In this document: positions 21,504 through 32,780 of the stretch, one piece after another
Numbering within the stretch: position 1 is the stretch's first letter
How the letters are laid out: every line of letters starts with the position of its first letter
Source: Turnera subulata
Taxonomy: Eukaryota > Streptophyta > Magnoliopsida > Malpighiales > Passifloraceae
Direction of reading: 5' to 3'
Assembly: GCA_028386065.3 (NCBI GenBank)
Contig: JAKUCV010001094.1
Coordinates: forward strand, 261,015 to 325,014
Length of the DNA: 64,000 bases
The notes under the pieces: model-generated
Told to the model about the DNA's origin: nothing
The model's database searches: none
What the model saw: the letters and a program-made list of their open reading frames with translations, nothing else
Program-made: the position numbers and the translations under genes

Positions 21504-21883
21504 GTGCCAGGAGGGGTCGTCCTAATAATCTAATGGTCGAGATTGAAACCCTATATCTGACAATTAAGAGCTAGGATTGAGAAAAAGAGGAAAAAAGAAC
21601 CTTCAGGAACACTTGACCGCCACAGCCCCGGCCGTCATGTCGGGGCGACCGCCTGGGCGCTGCGGTCATCTCTTCTTGACCACCAGTCATGGCGGTCATG
21701 GTGACTGGCGATCTTTACTTTTTCTTTTTCAGACTTTTTCTCCTCAAATCTGATTCATGGTTGGTTTCCACGCCCTCTAGAATATTCCCTAACCTAGAAA
21801 ACGCCCTAAACTTGTATCTCACTCTAATACTTTTCCTATTTATCAGCTACACATCAAATTATGCCTCTTTTTTATTCAAATTA

Positions 21884-23104
21884 GGGTTTTGGGGTTTTTT
21901 GGGCCCCCATGTTTAGTGGTTTGGCCAATTTGGTACCCCGACATTTTTTTTGGCCGGGCATATACCCCGAGAATACATGGGCAGGCCAAACGTACACCCT
22001 TGGTCAGGCACCTGCTGACGTGGAGGCTGCCCGGGGTATTTGCGCGTGTTACAGTAGCAAAACGATGTCGTTTTAGAGGATTGGCTGGACATGTAGGATC
22101 CATGTGTCTTCGTGGGCTCCGCATGCTACCGACCCCAAGTTTTTCACCTAACCGACCCGAAATTTATTGGATACCGAAATGAAAGCTGACTCGATTTTGA
22201 TTATTTATTTAATCATTTTTCTTTCTTTTAATCATATTTTATTTTTAGCAATATTAAAAATGAGCAAAACTTAATTTCCTAAAATTTTACTTGGTTTTAA
22301 ATAAATACACCTTATTATGCTGGATTTATTATTTTTAAATTTTATTTTTTCCATATACTAATTTCTTAAAATTCCTATTTAAACTCTCCCACCAGTCTAA
22401 ATTTGTAAAAAGTACCTAAAGTTTTTTAATAATAATAATAAATAAAGAACGAGATCAAATCTCAAATGTAAAAAAATTACAAAATAAATATTTATTATTA
22501 AAATTATTATCTTGTGCTAGAATTATTTTTTTTAAAAAAAATTAAAATAATTATACAATAGTGGCATAAAATCTCACTTAAATTCAATTTTAAATTATAA
22601 ATTAGAAAGAACGATTATTGAACCAGATGTATTGAGTTAGTTTATTATTTTACTTCTCTTATTTTTCCAAAACTAATACTTTAATTCTTAAGGGTTTTTG
22701 GGTTTTTTGGGCCTCCATGTTTAGTGGTTTGGCCAATTTGGTAACCCGACATTTTTTTTTGTTCGGGCATAGACCCTGATATTGCATGGGCAGGCCAAAC
22801 GTAGACCCTGGTCCGGAGCGGTTTCGGTTCGGTATGGGAAGAATTTGGGGCTTTGAGTGAAATGGGCCCCACTAAGCCACCTGTGTCCGACGTGACATGA
22901 AACGGTGATGTTTTCTCACTTAAAACGACGCCGTTTTGCTACAGTAACACGCGCAAATACCCAGGCTGCCACCACATCAGCAGGTGCCTGACCAGGGGTC
23001 TACGTTTGGCTTGCCCATGCGATCTCGGGGTATATGCCCGACCAAAAAAAAATGTCGGGGTACCAAATTGGCCAAACCACTAAACATGGGGGCCGAAAAA
23101 ACCC
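21884..23104. mobile_element. Non-autonomous Mutator-like element with about 190-bp terminal inverted repeats
   Basis: The left end 21884-22076 matches the reverse complement of 22915-23104 (GGGTTTT.., CCATGTTTAGTGGTTTGG, AATTTGGTACCCCGACA, GTCAGGCACCTGCTGA). The flanks carry the 10-base direct repeat ATTCAAATTA (21874-21883 and 23105-23114). The paralogous LTR has a single ATTCAAATTA at 28260-28269 with matching flanks, so it is an empty site. Long TIRs and a TSD of about 9-10 bases fit Mutator-like elements. No transposase frame is present. Confidence 0.85.
22691..22812 (+). repeat. Internal third copy of the Mutator-like TIR
   Basis: GGGTTTTTTGGGCCTCCATG, AGTGGTTTGGCCAATTTGG and GGGCAGGCCAAACGTA repeat the left TIR 800 bases inside the element. 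Between the two left-type copies lies AT-rich DNA (22200-22680). This may be a second element nested in the first, sharing its right end, or a duplicated end. Confidence 0.75.
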
Positions 23105-23459
23105 ATTCAAATTACCATAAAAACATAAAATATGCAAAATATATATTTAATCCTAAATTTCCACAAAAATTAAGAATAAAATCAGCTGCAAGGCGATGTG
23201 TTTAAATGGGCTGATACTTACTAGAGGATCCATATTTCATTGGCCTAGACTTAATATTTATTTTCAATCTAAAATTAAATAATTATTGACGGGCAAAAAT
23301 AAATAAAAAGAAATAAACAAATAAAATACAATAATCTACCAAATCAAATCACAAACATATTCATGCCAGAAATCAAATCATCTCATCAATCACACATGCA
23401 AACACATTCATAATTGAAAAATAATAGAATGAATCATGGGTCAAATTTGGGTGTTTACA

Positions 23460-23474
23460 GATGCCTCTTGTTGG
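23460..23474 (-). other. Polypurine tract of the nested LARD
   Basis: The minus strand reads CCAACAAGAGGCATC directly before the LTR start TGTAAACACC. It corresponds to the tract at 2069-2081 of copy A, and about 40 bases further upstream (TTTGGTTGTTCT) are also shared. Confidence 0.7.
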
Positions 23475-24432
23475 TGAGGCTTTAGAAATTTGAAGACGAA
23501 CCAACGAAAATAGAACAACCAAATTTGGAGCAGTTTGCTACTGATGTTGATGCTTAACATGTGTACAATGAGTTGGAACATTCCATGTCCCGGGGGTTTC
23601 CATTGAGGAAAAGGGAATAATCTCCTCCCTAGGTATCCGCTGGGGATAGGTACTCTACTGGGGAGGAAAAGTCGCCTCACGACTGGTCTCGGTGTTAAGC
23701 AAGGATAACTCACGATCCTAACTATTAACCTATACTACAAAGGGGATTTCGGTGTTGAGAATGGATAGCTCAAGATCCAAACTATTAACCTACTTTCATA
23801 AGGATTTGTCTCCTCCTTGGGGATGTTTTTGGGGGTCACCTACTTTCGTAAAGGATTTATCTCCTCGTTTGGGGATGATTTCGGGGGTCACCTACTTTCA
23901 TGGTTATGTGTTTGGGGTCTGGTAGATTCATCTCACCCTCGGTTAACTAGGAATTTATCTCCTCCCTGGGGGTGATTTCGGGGTTACCTACTTTCATGGT
24001 TTTGTGTTTGGGGTCCTGTAGAATCATCTCATCTACCGGGTCGTTAACACGAAGAATCATCTCATCCTCGGTTAACTAGAGATTTATCTCCTCCTTAGGG
24101 GTGATTTCTGGGTTACCTACTTTTGTAAATCGGGTGTTAGGAAAGGTGCTCAAGATCCTAACCATTAACCTATAACTCCCCATCTCAACACGGTGTTAGG
24201 AAAGGATGCTCAATATCTTAACCATTAACCTATACTCAACTCAACATCTCAACTCGGTATGGTTTGCAATATCGGCTGTCTGTTCAAAATCATAAGGGAA
24301 TATCCCAGTAAGTCTATCCTAGCGTCTACTAAGGTTTGGAATCTATGAATCACGGGGTGCTCCACCCCAAGGCACATGTCATGCCTTTGCATCAGTCATC
24401 AATATCAACAGAAGAGTAAAAACATCAGACAA

Positions 24433-24775
24433 TAGGGTAGCATGCCCCAGGAAGCATCAACTTGAAATATGGGGTAGTATGCCTCAAGAGGTCAACTCAA
24501 ATTGTGGGGTACAATGCCCCGAGAAACATCAATGTCAAATCGCTGATAGGATGCCCCAGAATAACCAACTCAAATCATGGGGTGGCATGCCCCAGGAAAC
24601 ATCAATGTCGAATCTCGGGGTAGCATGCCCCAAAAAGTGAACTCAAGTCATGGGCTAGCATGGCTCGGGAAATCAAATTTAGCAAACAATGGGGTAGCAT
24701 GCCTCGGGAGATCAAGAAAATTGTAGGGGTAGCATGCCCTGAGAAAATCTTGAAAAAGGGATAGCATCCGCCGGA
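24433..24775. repeat. Array of GGGGTAGCATGCCCC hairpins
   Basis: About ten variants of GGGGTAGCATGCCCC occur at a spacing of roughly 35-40 bases (near 24433, 24470, 24505, 24546, 24578, 24616, 24650, 24689, 24725 and 24757). The GGGG/CCCC arms are mostly kept; the middle varies (TAGTATG, TACAATG, TGGCATG). Spacers contain AACTCAAATCATGG or AAACATCAATGTC. Just before it, GGGGT/ACCCC and AAGGCA/TGCCTT hairpins stand at about 24355-24397. Confidence 0.8.
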
Positions 24776-25204
24776 AGATCAAACATGTTTTGGGCCTGCC
24801 GCGCCCCTCGTGTCAGTGAGGACCTGGCCAAAAATTAATTTGATCTCTCACTACATCAAAAGGAGTCACCACCCGAATTTTATTATGGAAAAAATTCAGG
24901 AAAAAACCTTGACATCAATTACCCCAAGCAACCGGTCATAACGAACCAAAGATGTAGGATTCGGGGGTCCGTCACAGATGGGAAGGTGTTAGGCACCCAT
25001 CCTTGTTGGGGCGAAATTGTGCAATTGAAGATCCAAGTATGCCTTATGCACAAACAATAAACAAAAGAAAACGAAACGAAAATAAAAGACTAAATAGAAA
25101 ATAAACACATAATTAAGCTTGAGATTCCATCACTAGAATCCACCTGCATACTCCGGCGACCGGATTCGAAGCTCGCGTAGTTCTTACATAACATACACAA
25201 CACA

Positions 25205-25462
25205 GAAAATGATGCAACAACAACACAACAACATCAAGATTACCACAGCAAAATCGACATCAAAGCCATAATATTAACATCACAACCACAGAATCAACAT
25301 CACAGCAATATCGTAACAACACAATGTAACTCACAAGCGAGCAACATTACAGTGACATCAACATCATAATTGCAACATCGACATCATGACAACAACATCA
25401 ATATTACAGCAGCAACATCAACATTACTACGACACCACAGCACAACACACAACAAAACAACA
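25205..25462. repeat. (CAACATCA)n-like simple repeat in LTR copy C
   Basis: About 260 bases of irregular ACAACATCAACATCA units. Short forms of the same repeat stand at the equivalent position of copies B (about 20950-21000) and E (about 28970-29030), so it expanded in this copy. Confidence 0.7.
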
Positions 25463-26134
25463 TAAACAAAATTTGGCTTGCTTCCCGTTTTCAGACCGAG
25501 ACTACCTACGTACCCGAGTGATCGAAGTCAAAGCCACGTAGTTCTAAAATGGATTCACACAAAAATCAACACTACAGCAAAAATTGAATTAAAAAGGTTA
25601 GAGTTATCTCTTGAAGCGCTCCTCTCGCTCGCGTTAGCCTTCCGCTTCTCAACAGAATTTTGGCTCAACTTCAATCGAAAACTGGTACTAAAGGAGACTG
25701 AATCAATGTCTTGTATCGATAGCAAAGTTGTATATGTCACTCTTAGCTTTCCAGAGACACCAAGAACGCACCAATCCAATGTTTGTAGCTCGAGATATCA
25801 CTATTTTCCCGCGATTGCACAGGGAAGAAAGCTCCTCTCGGGGTTGCACTATCTTCTCCAACGATTCGCTCCGATTGGCCTCCTTCTTGTAACCCTCTTG
25901 CTCTCCTCTCGCTACTAGGTTGTTCCTACTCCTCTCCGTGAAATTGCTCCAGAATATCAGCACCTAAAACGATTCATAAGCTCAAAGAACTATGGTTTGT
26001 CCAAGCACTTTAAGCTTATGGGTCATCCTAATAATCCAAGGGTCGAGATTGAAACCCTAAATCTGACGATTAAGAGCTAGGATTCAGAAAAAGAGCAAAA
26101 GAGAACCTTCTGGAACATTTCACCTCCACAATCC

Positions 26135-28021
26135 TGGAAACACCAAAATTTGACACATGATTTATTCTATTATTCTTGAGTTATGAATATATTTGTATCT
26201 ATGATTGATGAGATGATTTGATTGATGGCATGAATATGTTTGTGATTTAATATGGTAGAGTAAGGGTATTTTGTTTGTTCAAATCTTTTTATTTATTTTT
26301 TCCCATTATTATTTATTTAATTTTGGGTTAGGAATAAATATTAAGCCTTGGGCTAATAAAATATGGATTATTCAGTAGTAGTAGTCCATTTAAACACATT
26401 GCCTGCAGCCCAATTTAATCCTAACTTTCGTGTAATTTTAGGATTAAATATATATTTTTTCTATTTTGTATTTTTAAGGTGATTTTATTAGAAAAGAGAA
26501 ATAATTTGATGTACGGTTGTTAAAGAGGAAAAGTAGTGGAGTAGGAGACAAGTTTAGGGTGTTTTCTGGGTCAGAGAATATTCTAGAGGAAGTAGAAACT
26601 AACTAGGAATCGGATTGGAGGAGAAAAACTAAGAAAATAGGAAAAATTGCCCAGTCGGTGGCTGGAATGGAGCCATGACCAACACCACTGGTGGACAAGT
26701 GAAGCATGACCGCCATGGCTTGGCGGTCACCCCGACATGACCGCCAAGGCTTTGGCGGCCAATGCTTCCAGAAGGTTCCTTTTTCCTCTACTTTGAGATC
26801 CTAGCTCTTAACCGTCAGATTTAGGGGTTCAATCTTGACCCTTAGATTATTAAGCTGATCCCTTACCCCCTGAACACTATAAATAGACCCCCTATTACAC
26901 ACAATTGGGAGTACACATTAGAATTATTCTCTACACACCTTTACCCATGAGTGCTTGGAGAAACCCTAGTTCTTTGAGCTTATGAGGAATTAGAGGAGCT
27001 ATTATTCTGGAGAAATTTCGTGGAGAGGTGTAGCAAAAAGCTAGTAGCAGAAGGAGATCAAGAGGAGAGCAAGAAGGAGGCTGATCGGAGCAAATCGTTG
27101 GAGAGGAAGGTGCAAGCCCGAGAGGAGGATTCTTCTCTGTGCAGTCTTGGGAAAATCATGATATCTCGGGCTGTAGGTGTCAGATTTTTGCGTTCTTGGT
27201 GTATGTGGAAAGCTGAAAGAAAGATCTAAAACTTTGTTGTTGACAGTAGATGCTCATTTGGCCTCCTTCTATATCGAATTGTGGCTTGAAGTTGGGTCAA
27301 GATTCTATTGAGGAGCAAAAAACTTATAGGAGCAGGAGGAGGGCTTCAAGAGGTAACCCTAATCCTTTTAATTTCTCATTTTCCTGCATTTGTGTATTGT
27401 TGTGATGCTATTGATGAGGATGCACAGATTGTTGTGTGAATCCATGTTTAGAGCTACGTGGCTTTGACCCCGGTCACACGAGTACGTAGGTAGTCTTGGT
27501 TTGACAACGGGATGCTAGCCAAATTGTGTGTTTTCTTTTCATTATGTTATCATGATGTTGTTGTTGTATTGTTGTTGTGATGCCATGTAAGAACTACGTG
27601 AGCTTTGAATCCTGTCGCCGGAGTACGTAGGTGGATTCTAGTGGTGGAATCTCAAGCTCAATTATGTGTTTATTTTCTATTTTTCTTTTTATTTTTGTTT
27701 TATTATTGTTTTTTTTTTATTTTTGCTTCATTATTGTTGTTGTGTTGTTTGTGCATAAGGCATACTTTGATCTCCAATTGCATACGATTTCACCCCAACA
27801 CGGATGGGTGCCTAACACCTTCCTATCCGTGACGAATCTCCGAATCCAACATCTTTGGTTCGTTATGATTGGGTGCCTAGGGAGATGGATGCAAGGTTTT
27901 TCCTTGAATTTTTCCCTTAATAAAATTCGGGTGGCGACTCCATTGATGTTGGATTGACCCTAAGAGGAAGGTGAAAGGTTTAAGGTGAGAGATCAAATTA
28001 ATTTTTGGTAGGGTCCTCATA
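26135..28021 (+). mobile_element. Solo LARD LTR inserted in LTR copy C (copy D)
   Basis: 1887 bases from TGGAAACACCAAAATTTGAC to GGGTCCTCATA, full-length compared with copies A and B. Removing it restores collinearity of copy C with copy B. A TSD is only suggested (AATCC on the left, AAGCC on the right, overlapping the last LTR bases). It has the TGAGATGATTTG motif at 26209, a GGCGGTCA-rich block and a TATA box. Confidence 0.8.
26878..26885 (+). promoter_or_regulatory. TATA box of LARD LTR copy D
   Basis: CTATAAATAGACCCCC, as in copies A and B. The downstream purine-rich 100 bases and the GGAGAAACCC segment are also shared with copy A. Confidence 0.55.
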
Positions 28022-30079
28022 AGCCGCTGTGGTCATGTCGGGGCGACCGCTAGGGCGCGGCAACCGGCGGTCATGCCGCCATGACCGTCGTCGAATGGGA
28101 AATTTTTCCTTTTTCTCAGACTTTTTCTCCTCCAATCCGATTCTTAGTTGGTTTCATGCCCTCTAGAATATTTCCTGACGCAGAAAATGTCCTAAACTTA
28201 TATCCCACTCTAATACTTTTCCTATTTATCAACTACACATCAAATTATGCCTCTTCTCTATTCAAATTATCATAAAAATACAAAATAGGCAAAATATATA
28301 TTTAATCCTAAATTTTCACAAAAATTAAGAATAAAATCAAGTGCAGGTCATGTGTTTAAATGGGCTGATACTTACTGGAGGATCCATATTTCATTGGCCC
28401 AAACTTAATATTTATTTTCAATCCAAATTAAATATATAATAAAGGGCAAAAACAAATAAAATACAATATTCTACCAAATCAAATCACAAATATATTCATA
28501 CCAGAAATCAATTCATCTCATCAATCAAAGAAGCAAACACATTCATAATCCAAAAGTAATTGAATAAATCGTAGGTCAAATTTGGATGTTCACACCACCC
28601 TGATTTTATTTCTTGGAAAAGTTCGGGGAAAAACCATTAGGAATCATCCTCTTTCTTAGGCAACAATATAAGGGACTGATCATTGCGAACCCGAGATTGT
28701 TGGATTCAAGGGTTCCTCATGGGTAGGAAGATGTTAGGGACCTACGCATGTTGGGGCGAAACTTTGTACGATAATTGAATAAGATTGTATGCCTTTTGAG
28801 TGTGTGTCTATTGTGTGGAAACAAATCATAACAGTAACAATAAAAAAAATAAATCTGAAACAAAAAGGAAAAATAAAACAATTGAGCTTGACCTTGCACC
28901 ACTAGAAACCACCTACGTGCCCCGGTGGCGGGGTTCAAAGCTCACGTAGTTCTTACGTGGCATCATACAACAATTACATCATCAACAACAGCATCAAATC
29001 AACATCAAATCGCCATCAACAATAGCTAATAAAAAGGATTAGGAATACCTCTTGTAGCCCTCCTCTAGCTCCTTGTTTTGAGTTGTATTCTAACCCCAAC
29101 CTCTTGCCACTTCTAAGTTTTATCTTTGTTCTCCTCTTGATCTATCCTTGTTGACTCCTTCTTGATTCTCTTCACCATGAAATTCCTCCAGAATAACAGC
29201 TCTAAAAAGTGTTTCTAGGCTTGGAGAAGGAGGGTTTCTCCAAGCATTCAAACTTATAGGGTGTGTGTGGAAAAGAATTTGTGACCTCTTGAAAGTGAAT
29301 AAAGGGGTCTATTTACAGTGTTCAAGGAGTGCAAAGGCCGTGGACCTCATAATGGACGAGAATCTAGCTAAAAATTTGTACAAAATTGAGTAGAATCGGA
29401 TTAATGCCCCAAAATCTAGAAAAATTAGCATATCAGGTCTACATGACCGCCAGGTGCCGGTGGTCATCCTTCCACGGCCACCAGGTGCCGGCGGTCATCC
29501 ATCCTTGGCTGCCAAGTGCTGGCGGTCATCGCGAGATGGCTGTCGGGCACTTTCTACTGTATGGTCTTTCCCTTTTTAGCCTCGATTCTCATTAATTCTG
29601 ATCTGATTTGATTCTCACGAGCAAAGAAATGTGTATCAGACCAGAATATACTCCTTGCTTGATGGCTACTCCTCCCATATCTCCTCTATATCAATGATGC
29701 ACCATATGTTCACTTAAATTCCATAATTTTACCATAAACACACTTTCTACAGAAAATGTAAATTTGATTTTGATTTTGCAAGAAAACCAGTGCTAAAATT
29801 GAGCTGCAAGAAAAATATTTTATGGGCCAATTATTCTTGGAGGATCAATATTTCGTTAACTTAAAGTCTAAACACATTTTAGGCCACAATTAAATCATCT
29901 AAATAATATTGGGTTAAAAGACAAGTAAAGTTTAAATTAATAAAATACCATACTCTATTAATCTAAACACTCAATATATTTCCAGCCCAGGATTAAATCA
30001 TCTAATTAACCATGGGTTTAAAACACATCAAAAAGTTTAAATTAATAAAATATAAGTGGTCCAAATTTGGGTGTTCACA

Positions 30080-30084
30080 ACTGC
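30080..30084. other. Target-site duplication of the outer LARD solo LTR (right)
   Basis: ACTGC follows the LTR edge GTGTTCACA and matches 20325-20329. Confidence 0.85.
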
Positions 30085-30235
30085 CTATATACTTAATAGT
30101 ATGCCTACATAGTCAGTTATAACTACTCTGCATGTGTTGTGAACTTGAATGCTACTCACGAAGTGTTTTAGTAACCTTGGAAGTTGTGTTGCTTATATAC
30201 ATTATTCTCTCTCTATCTAGTAAAATGTGCCTTCA

Positions 30236-30780
30236 GAGGAATACAAACTGTCTTTATGAGATACTGACTAACCTCAAGGGTTATATCTTTATAACCCAGC
30301 AAAACAGTGGGAACGTAATTGAGTTTAAACCACAAGATGTCACATTCTTAGTGAATGAGTTTCCTAAGAAGGAAAAGGTTGGTTAAGGCCTATCTTTATT
30401 TGAGGAAGAGGATTAAGACGTGCAAAGATTACTTCATTCGAAAGGGAGGATTTTAACAGATGTCGAATTAGTTTCTCATCAATAAAATTCCTCATCATCT
30501 AGTTCGAATAAAAGTAATCTTGTTGTTCCGAGTGGGAGCGATAAAGATAGATTTTGTTCTAAATGTGAGCAAGATTAGGGTTTTAATCCGAGCAAGAGGC
30601 ATGTTGGTCCAAAAAGGGATGACATGGTTCAATCATAATTAAGTGTGATTCTCATAAAAGCTATCGTTGATAATTTGACATCAGAGATAGTGGCTCTTTT
30701 ATGATATTCCTACAAGGTGAGCCTAGAAGAGGCTGTCTTAAAAATGGATAAACGCACTTAAAGAAAAGATGGAGTGAATG
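30236..30780 (+). pseudogene. pol: Copia integrase C-terminus and start of RT, decayed
   Basis: The frame from 30230 gives GYIFITQQNSGNVIEF and QDVTFLVNEFPKKEKVG, the typical segment at the end of copia integrase. A poly-serine linker and VSLEEAVLKMDKRT, like the start of the copia RT region, follow. Stops are frequent. The sequence then changes abruptly into the LINE at about 30780. Confidence 0.65.
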
Positions 30781-31029
30781 AGGGTCAACAAAGTCACAGT
30801 AATGGCATGTTGCATGCTAACATTGTTCAGAACAAACGGTTAGAAGGACAAAATTACGGGGGGCAAAAGGAAAGGAGAAGCGGGTAGATCACCTCAATGA
30901 AAAAAGGAAATATCCGAATGGCAGAGTAAAGAACGGTATCTCTTCCTCTCAGGTAGCTACTTCTGAGTCAAACGGTAACCACTTATTAAAACCATATCTC
31001 TAGAACCTTTAAGGCTAGAACAGATAACA

Positions 31030-31990
31030 GGGTGTATGATATTCGAATGGAGGAAATTCATCCATCGTGTCCTTTTGAGCTTCAATGCCCCATTGATGTT
31101 CAAACTCATTCAATGCAGCGTGAACCCATTCCGACGTTGAGGGACGAGATCATTACGAGTCAAGGAGCTATCAATCCCGGTCGTCAGAGGGTGGTGGAGG
31201 GGGATTGTCAGATGACCCTTTCAATACTATGAAGACAATTAATGCAGTGAATAAAGGTAAGTCGGTGGGTGGAATCGAGGAATCAACCAGTGTTAGAGCT
31301 GGCATGCAAAGTCAGGATGTTGCTAGGCCTCTGTTCCATGCTGGTAAAGGTGGCTATGCAGCAAATTCCCATGTGTCATACTATCATAATGTAGCGCACG
31401 AGAGTGTAATGCCCCAAGGTGATAAGAGGGATGGCGTATCTGATATGAGCAGGAACTAAGGCCTCTCAAGTTAAAATGGTACGAGCCCTTCAACGTTAGT
31501 GGAAAGAAGCCCAACCCTGGACCCACTAGGCCTAAATCTAATGGGTCATGATATGGAGGCTCAAGATCAGCAGGGCGGTAGCCGGTCTATAATAAGGTTT
31601 AACGGGCAGGGGCCTGAGGCGAGTTTATCAACTTATTCTTTGGAACCCAAATCTAAAAGTCAAGGGGGTGCTATTAGAAGGCTAAGGATGATTGAGTTGC
31701 GGTTGAGGAGGACATTAGACAGAGTGAATCAGGGCAGAGTAAAGCGACTGAAGAAAGTAAGAATCCAAGGCAGCATACAGTCTCTTCAATCCGATGATAG
31801 TTCCACAAAGGCTTCTGACAAGCTGGAAACATTAGGGCAAGGAGACTGGGAGATTCGTCGCCATTGGTTGAACTCAAGTCAATAGAGGTAAGCAAGACTT
31901 TGAATTTAGGAAGAGAAATTGGATTAGATTTTGGAGATGACGTTAATGGTGCTGAAGAGGTTGTGAGAAGGAGAGTGTTGAATGGGTCCG
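31030..31990 (+). pseudogene. LINE ORF1-like region
   Basis: Frames at 31032-31232, 31205-31459 and 31499-31885 are open but short, hydrophilic and rich in R, S, G and Q. No zinc knuckle or other domain is recognised. Position before the endonuclease suggests the remnant of ORF1 or of the region between ORF1 and ORF2; this is inference. Confidence 0.45.
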
Positions 31991-32059
31991 AGCTAGAGCG
32001 GGTTGTGATGATGCTTGAGCTTTGTTAGTTCTATAAGTGTCCCTATCCTTTTATGTTAT

Positions 32060-32780
32060 CATTAGTTTCATGGAATATTAGGGCTATGGATGGCTTGGAG
32101 AAGTAGAGGTGATCTCGTGAAATGGTGTCTAAATAATCAGTCGTTTTCTTGTTTCTTTGTGAAACAAAGTGTGTTGAGTGGTGCTTTCAGGAGTATTCAA
32201 GAGTTTGGAGGAATGTCCAATTCGATGTTGTTGAGGTTTAGTCAAGTGGAAAATCGGGTGGTTCGTCTTTGTTATGGGATGCGGCTATGTTTAGATGTGT
32301 TGGTAAAATTCAGGGAAGGAATTGGATTTTGGTTTCGGGTGTAGTTTTTGGGAAACATAGAATTGTAGTATGTGGTCTTTACGGGCCACCAAATCTGTAG
32401 GACAGGTTCAATTTGTGGAACATATTGTTGCCGCAGCTTCGAAGGATTAATTTACCTGTCATCATAGCAGGTGATTTTAACGAAACACTTGCTCTAGAGG
32501 ATCGTTGAAGCGGAAGATTATGTGATAGAGGTGCAGTAGCTCTAGCGGATTTTGTATCTTCACTAGAACGCATGAATTGGAACTTCAAGGGAGAAGGTTT
32601 ACGTGGGCCAATAGTCTTTTTACAAGCAGGATTGATAGAGTTCTCGTTGACCCTGAGTGCTTCTTGATGTTCCCATCTCTTCACTTGGTAGCCGGAAGTA
32701 AGGGAGGATCAGACCACTGCCCCGTGATATTGTCGCAAAAATTTAAACATTGGGGCCGCGACTTTTCCGATTCATGAATT
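32060..32780 (+). pseudogene. LINE apurinic-type endonuclease domain
   Basis: In changing frames it shows the family motifs in order: SWNIRAMDGL-like start at about 32067, AGDFNETLAL at 32468-32497, and RIDRVLVDPECF with GGSDHCPVIL at 32630-32732. These include the catalytic asparagine, aspartates and histidine of the AP-endonuclease family. The domain nicks target DNA for priming. Frameshifts and a stop after LALEDR break it. Confidence 0.85.

Larger units (their letters stand above)
20423..23459 (-). repeat. 3' LTR of the nested LARD (copy B)
   Basis: 3037 bases, of which 1231 are the Mutator-like insertion and its TSD, leaving about 1806. The ends are TGTAAACACCCAAATTTG (minus strand at 23459) and ..GGGTCCTCACA (at 20423). 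It has the TATA box at 21496-21503 and a GC-rich GGCGGTCATG block at 21625-21705. Confidence 0.85.
23460..24814 (-). other. Non-coding internal region of the nested LARD
   Basis: 1355 bases without a protein domain on either strand. About 23690-24270 is a degenerate tandem repeat containing GGTTACCTACTTTC, TTTATCTCCTCC, ACTATTAACC or CCATTAACCTA and GGTGTTAGGAAAGG units. Hairpins with the ATCATCTCA core (reverse complement of TGAGATGAT) are at 24018-24036 (GTAGA/TCTAC) and 24050-24070 (CGAAGA/TCCTCG, one mismatch). A second hairpin array is at 24433-24775. No clear PBS was recognised next to the 5' LTR. Confidence 0.7.
20423..28594 (-). mobile_element. Complete LARD-type element with two LTRs (copies B and C)
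   Basis: It consists of 3' LTR 20423-23459, non-coding internal region 23460-24814 and 5' LTR 24815-28594 on the minus strand. Flanking bases CCGCC (20418-20422) and CCACC (28595-28599) look like a five-base TSD with one change. No gag or pol is present, so it must rely on proteins of another element. Both LTRs carry later insertions: a Mutator-like element in the left one and a solo LTR in the right one. Confidence 0.85.
24815..28594 (-). repeat. 5' LTR of the nested LARD (copy C), interrupted
   Basis: The LTR is in two parts, 24815-26134 and 28022-28594, which together make about 1.89 kb and line up with copy B. The outer edge is GGATGTTCACA at 28594. The inner edge is less exact because the terminal TGTGAGG reads CAGTGAGG. 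The interruption is a solo LTR of the same family in opposite orientation (26135-28021). Confidence 0.8.
20330..30079 (-). mobile_element. Old LARD solo LTR split by a nested LARD (copy E)
   Basis: The two pieces, 20330-20422 and 28595-30079, join into one LTR: the left piece carries the 3' LTR end (TGTGAGGACCCGGCCC on the plus strand) and the right piece runs to the 5' LTR end (GGGTGTTCACA). The five-base ACTGC duplications at both outer edges support a single insertion. The insert between them is the complete element 20423-28594. The right piece has a GGCGGTCATC-rich block (29440-29550) and a degraded TATA region (TCTATTTACAGTG near 29310). Confidence 0.85.

Noticed and set aside
27605..27957. 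Plus-strand frames of 75 and 108 codons rich in F, L and V
   Set aside because: They lie in a T-rich part of solo LTR copy D; an equivalent frame is not kept in the other LTRs.
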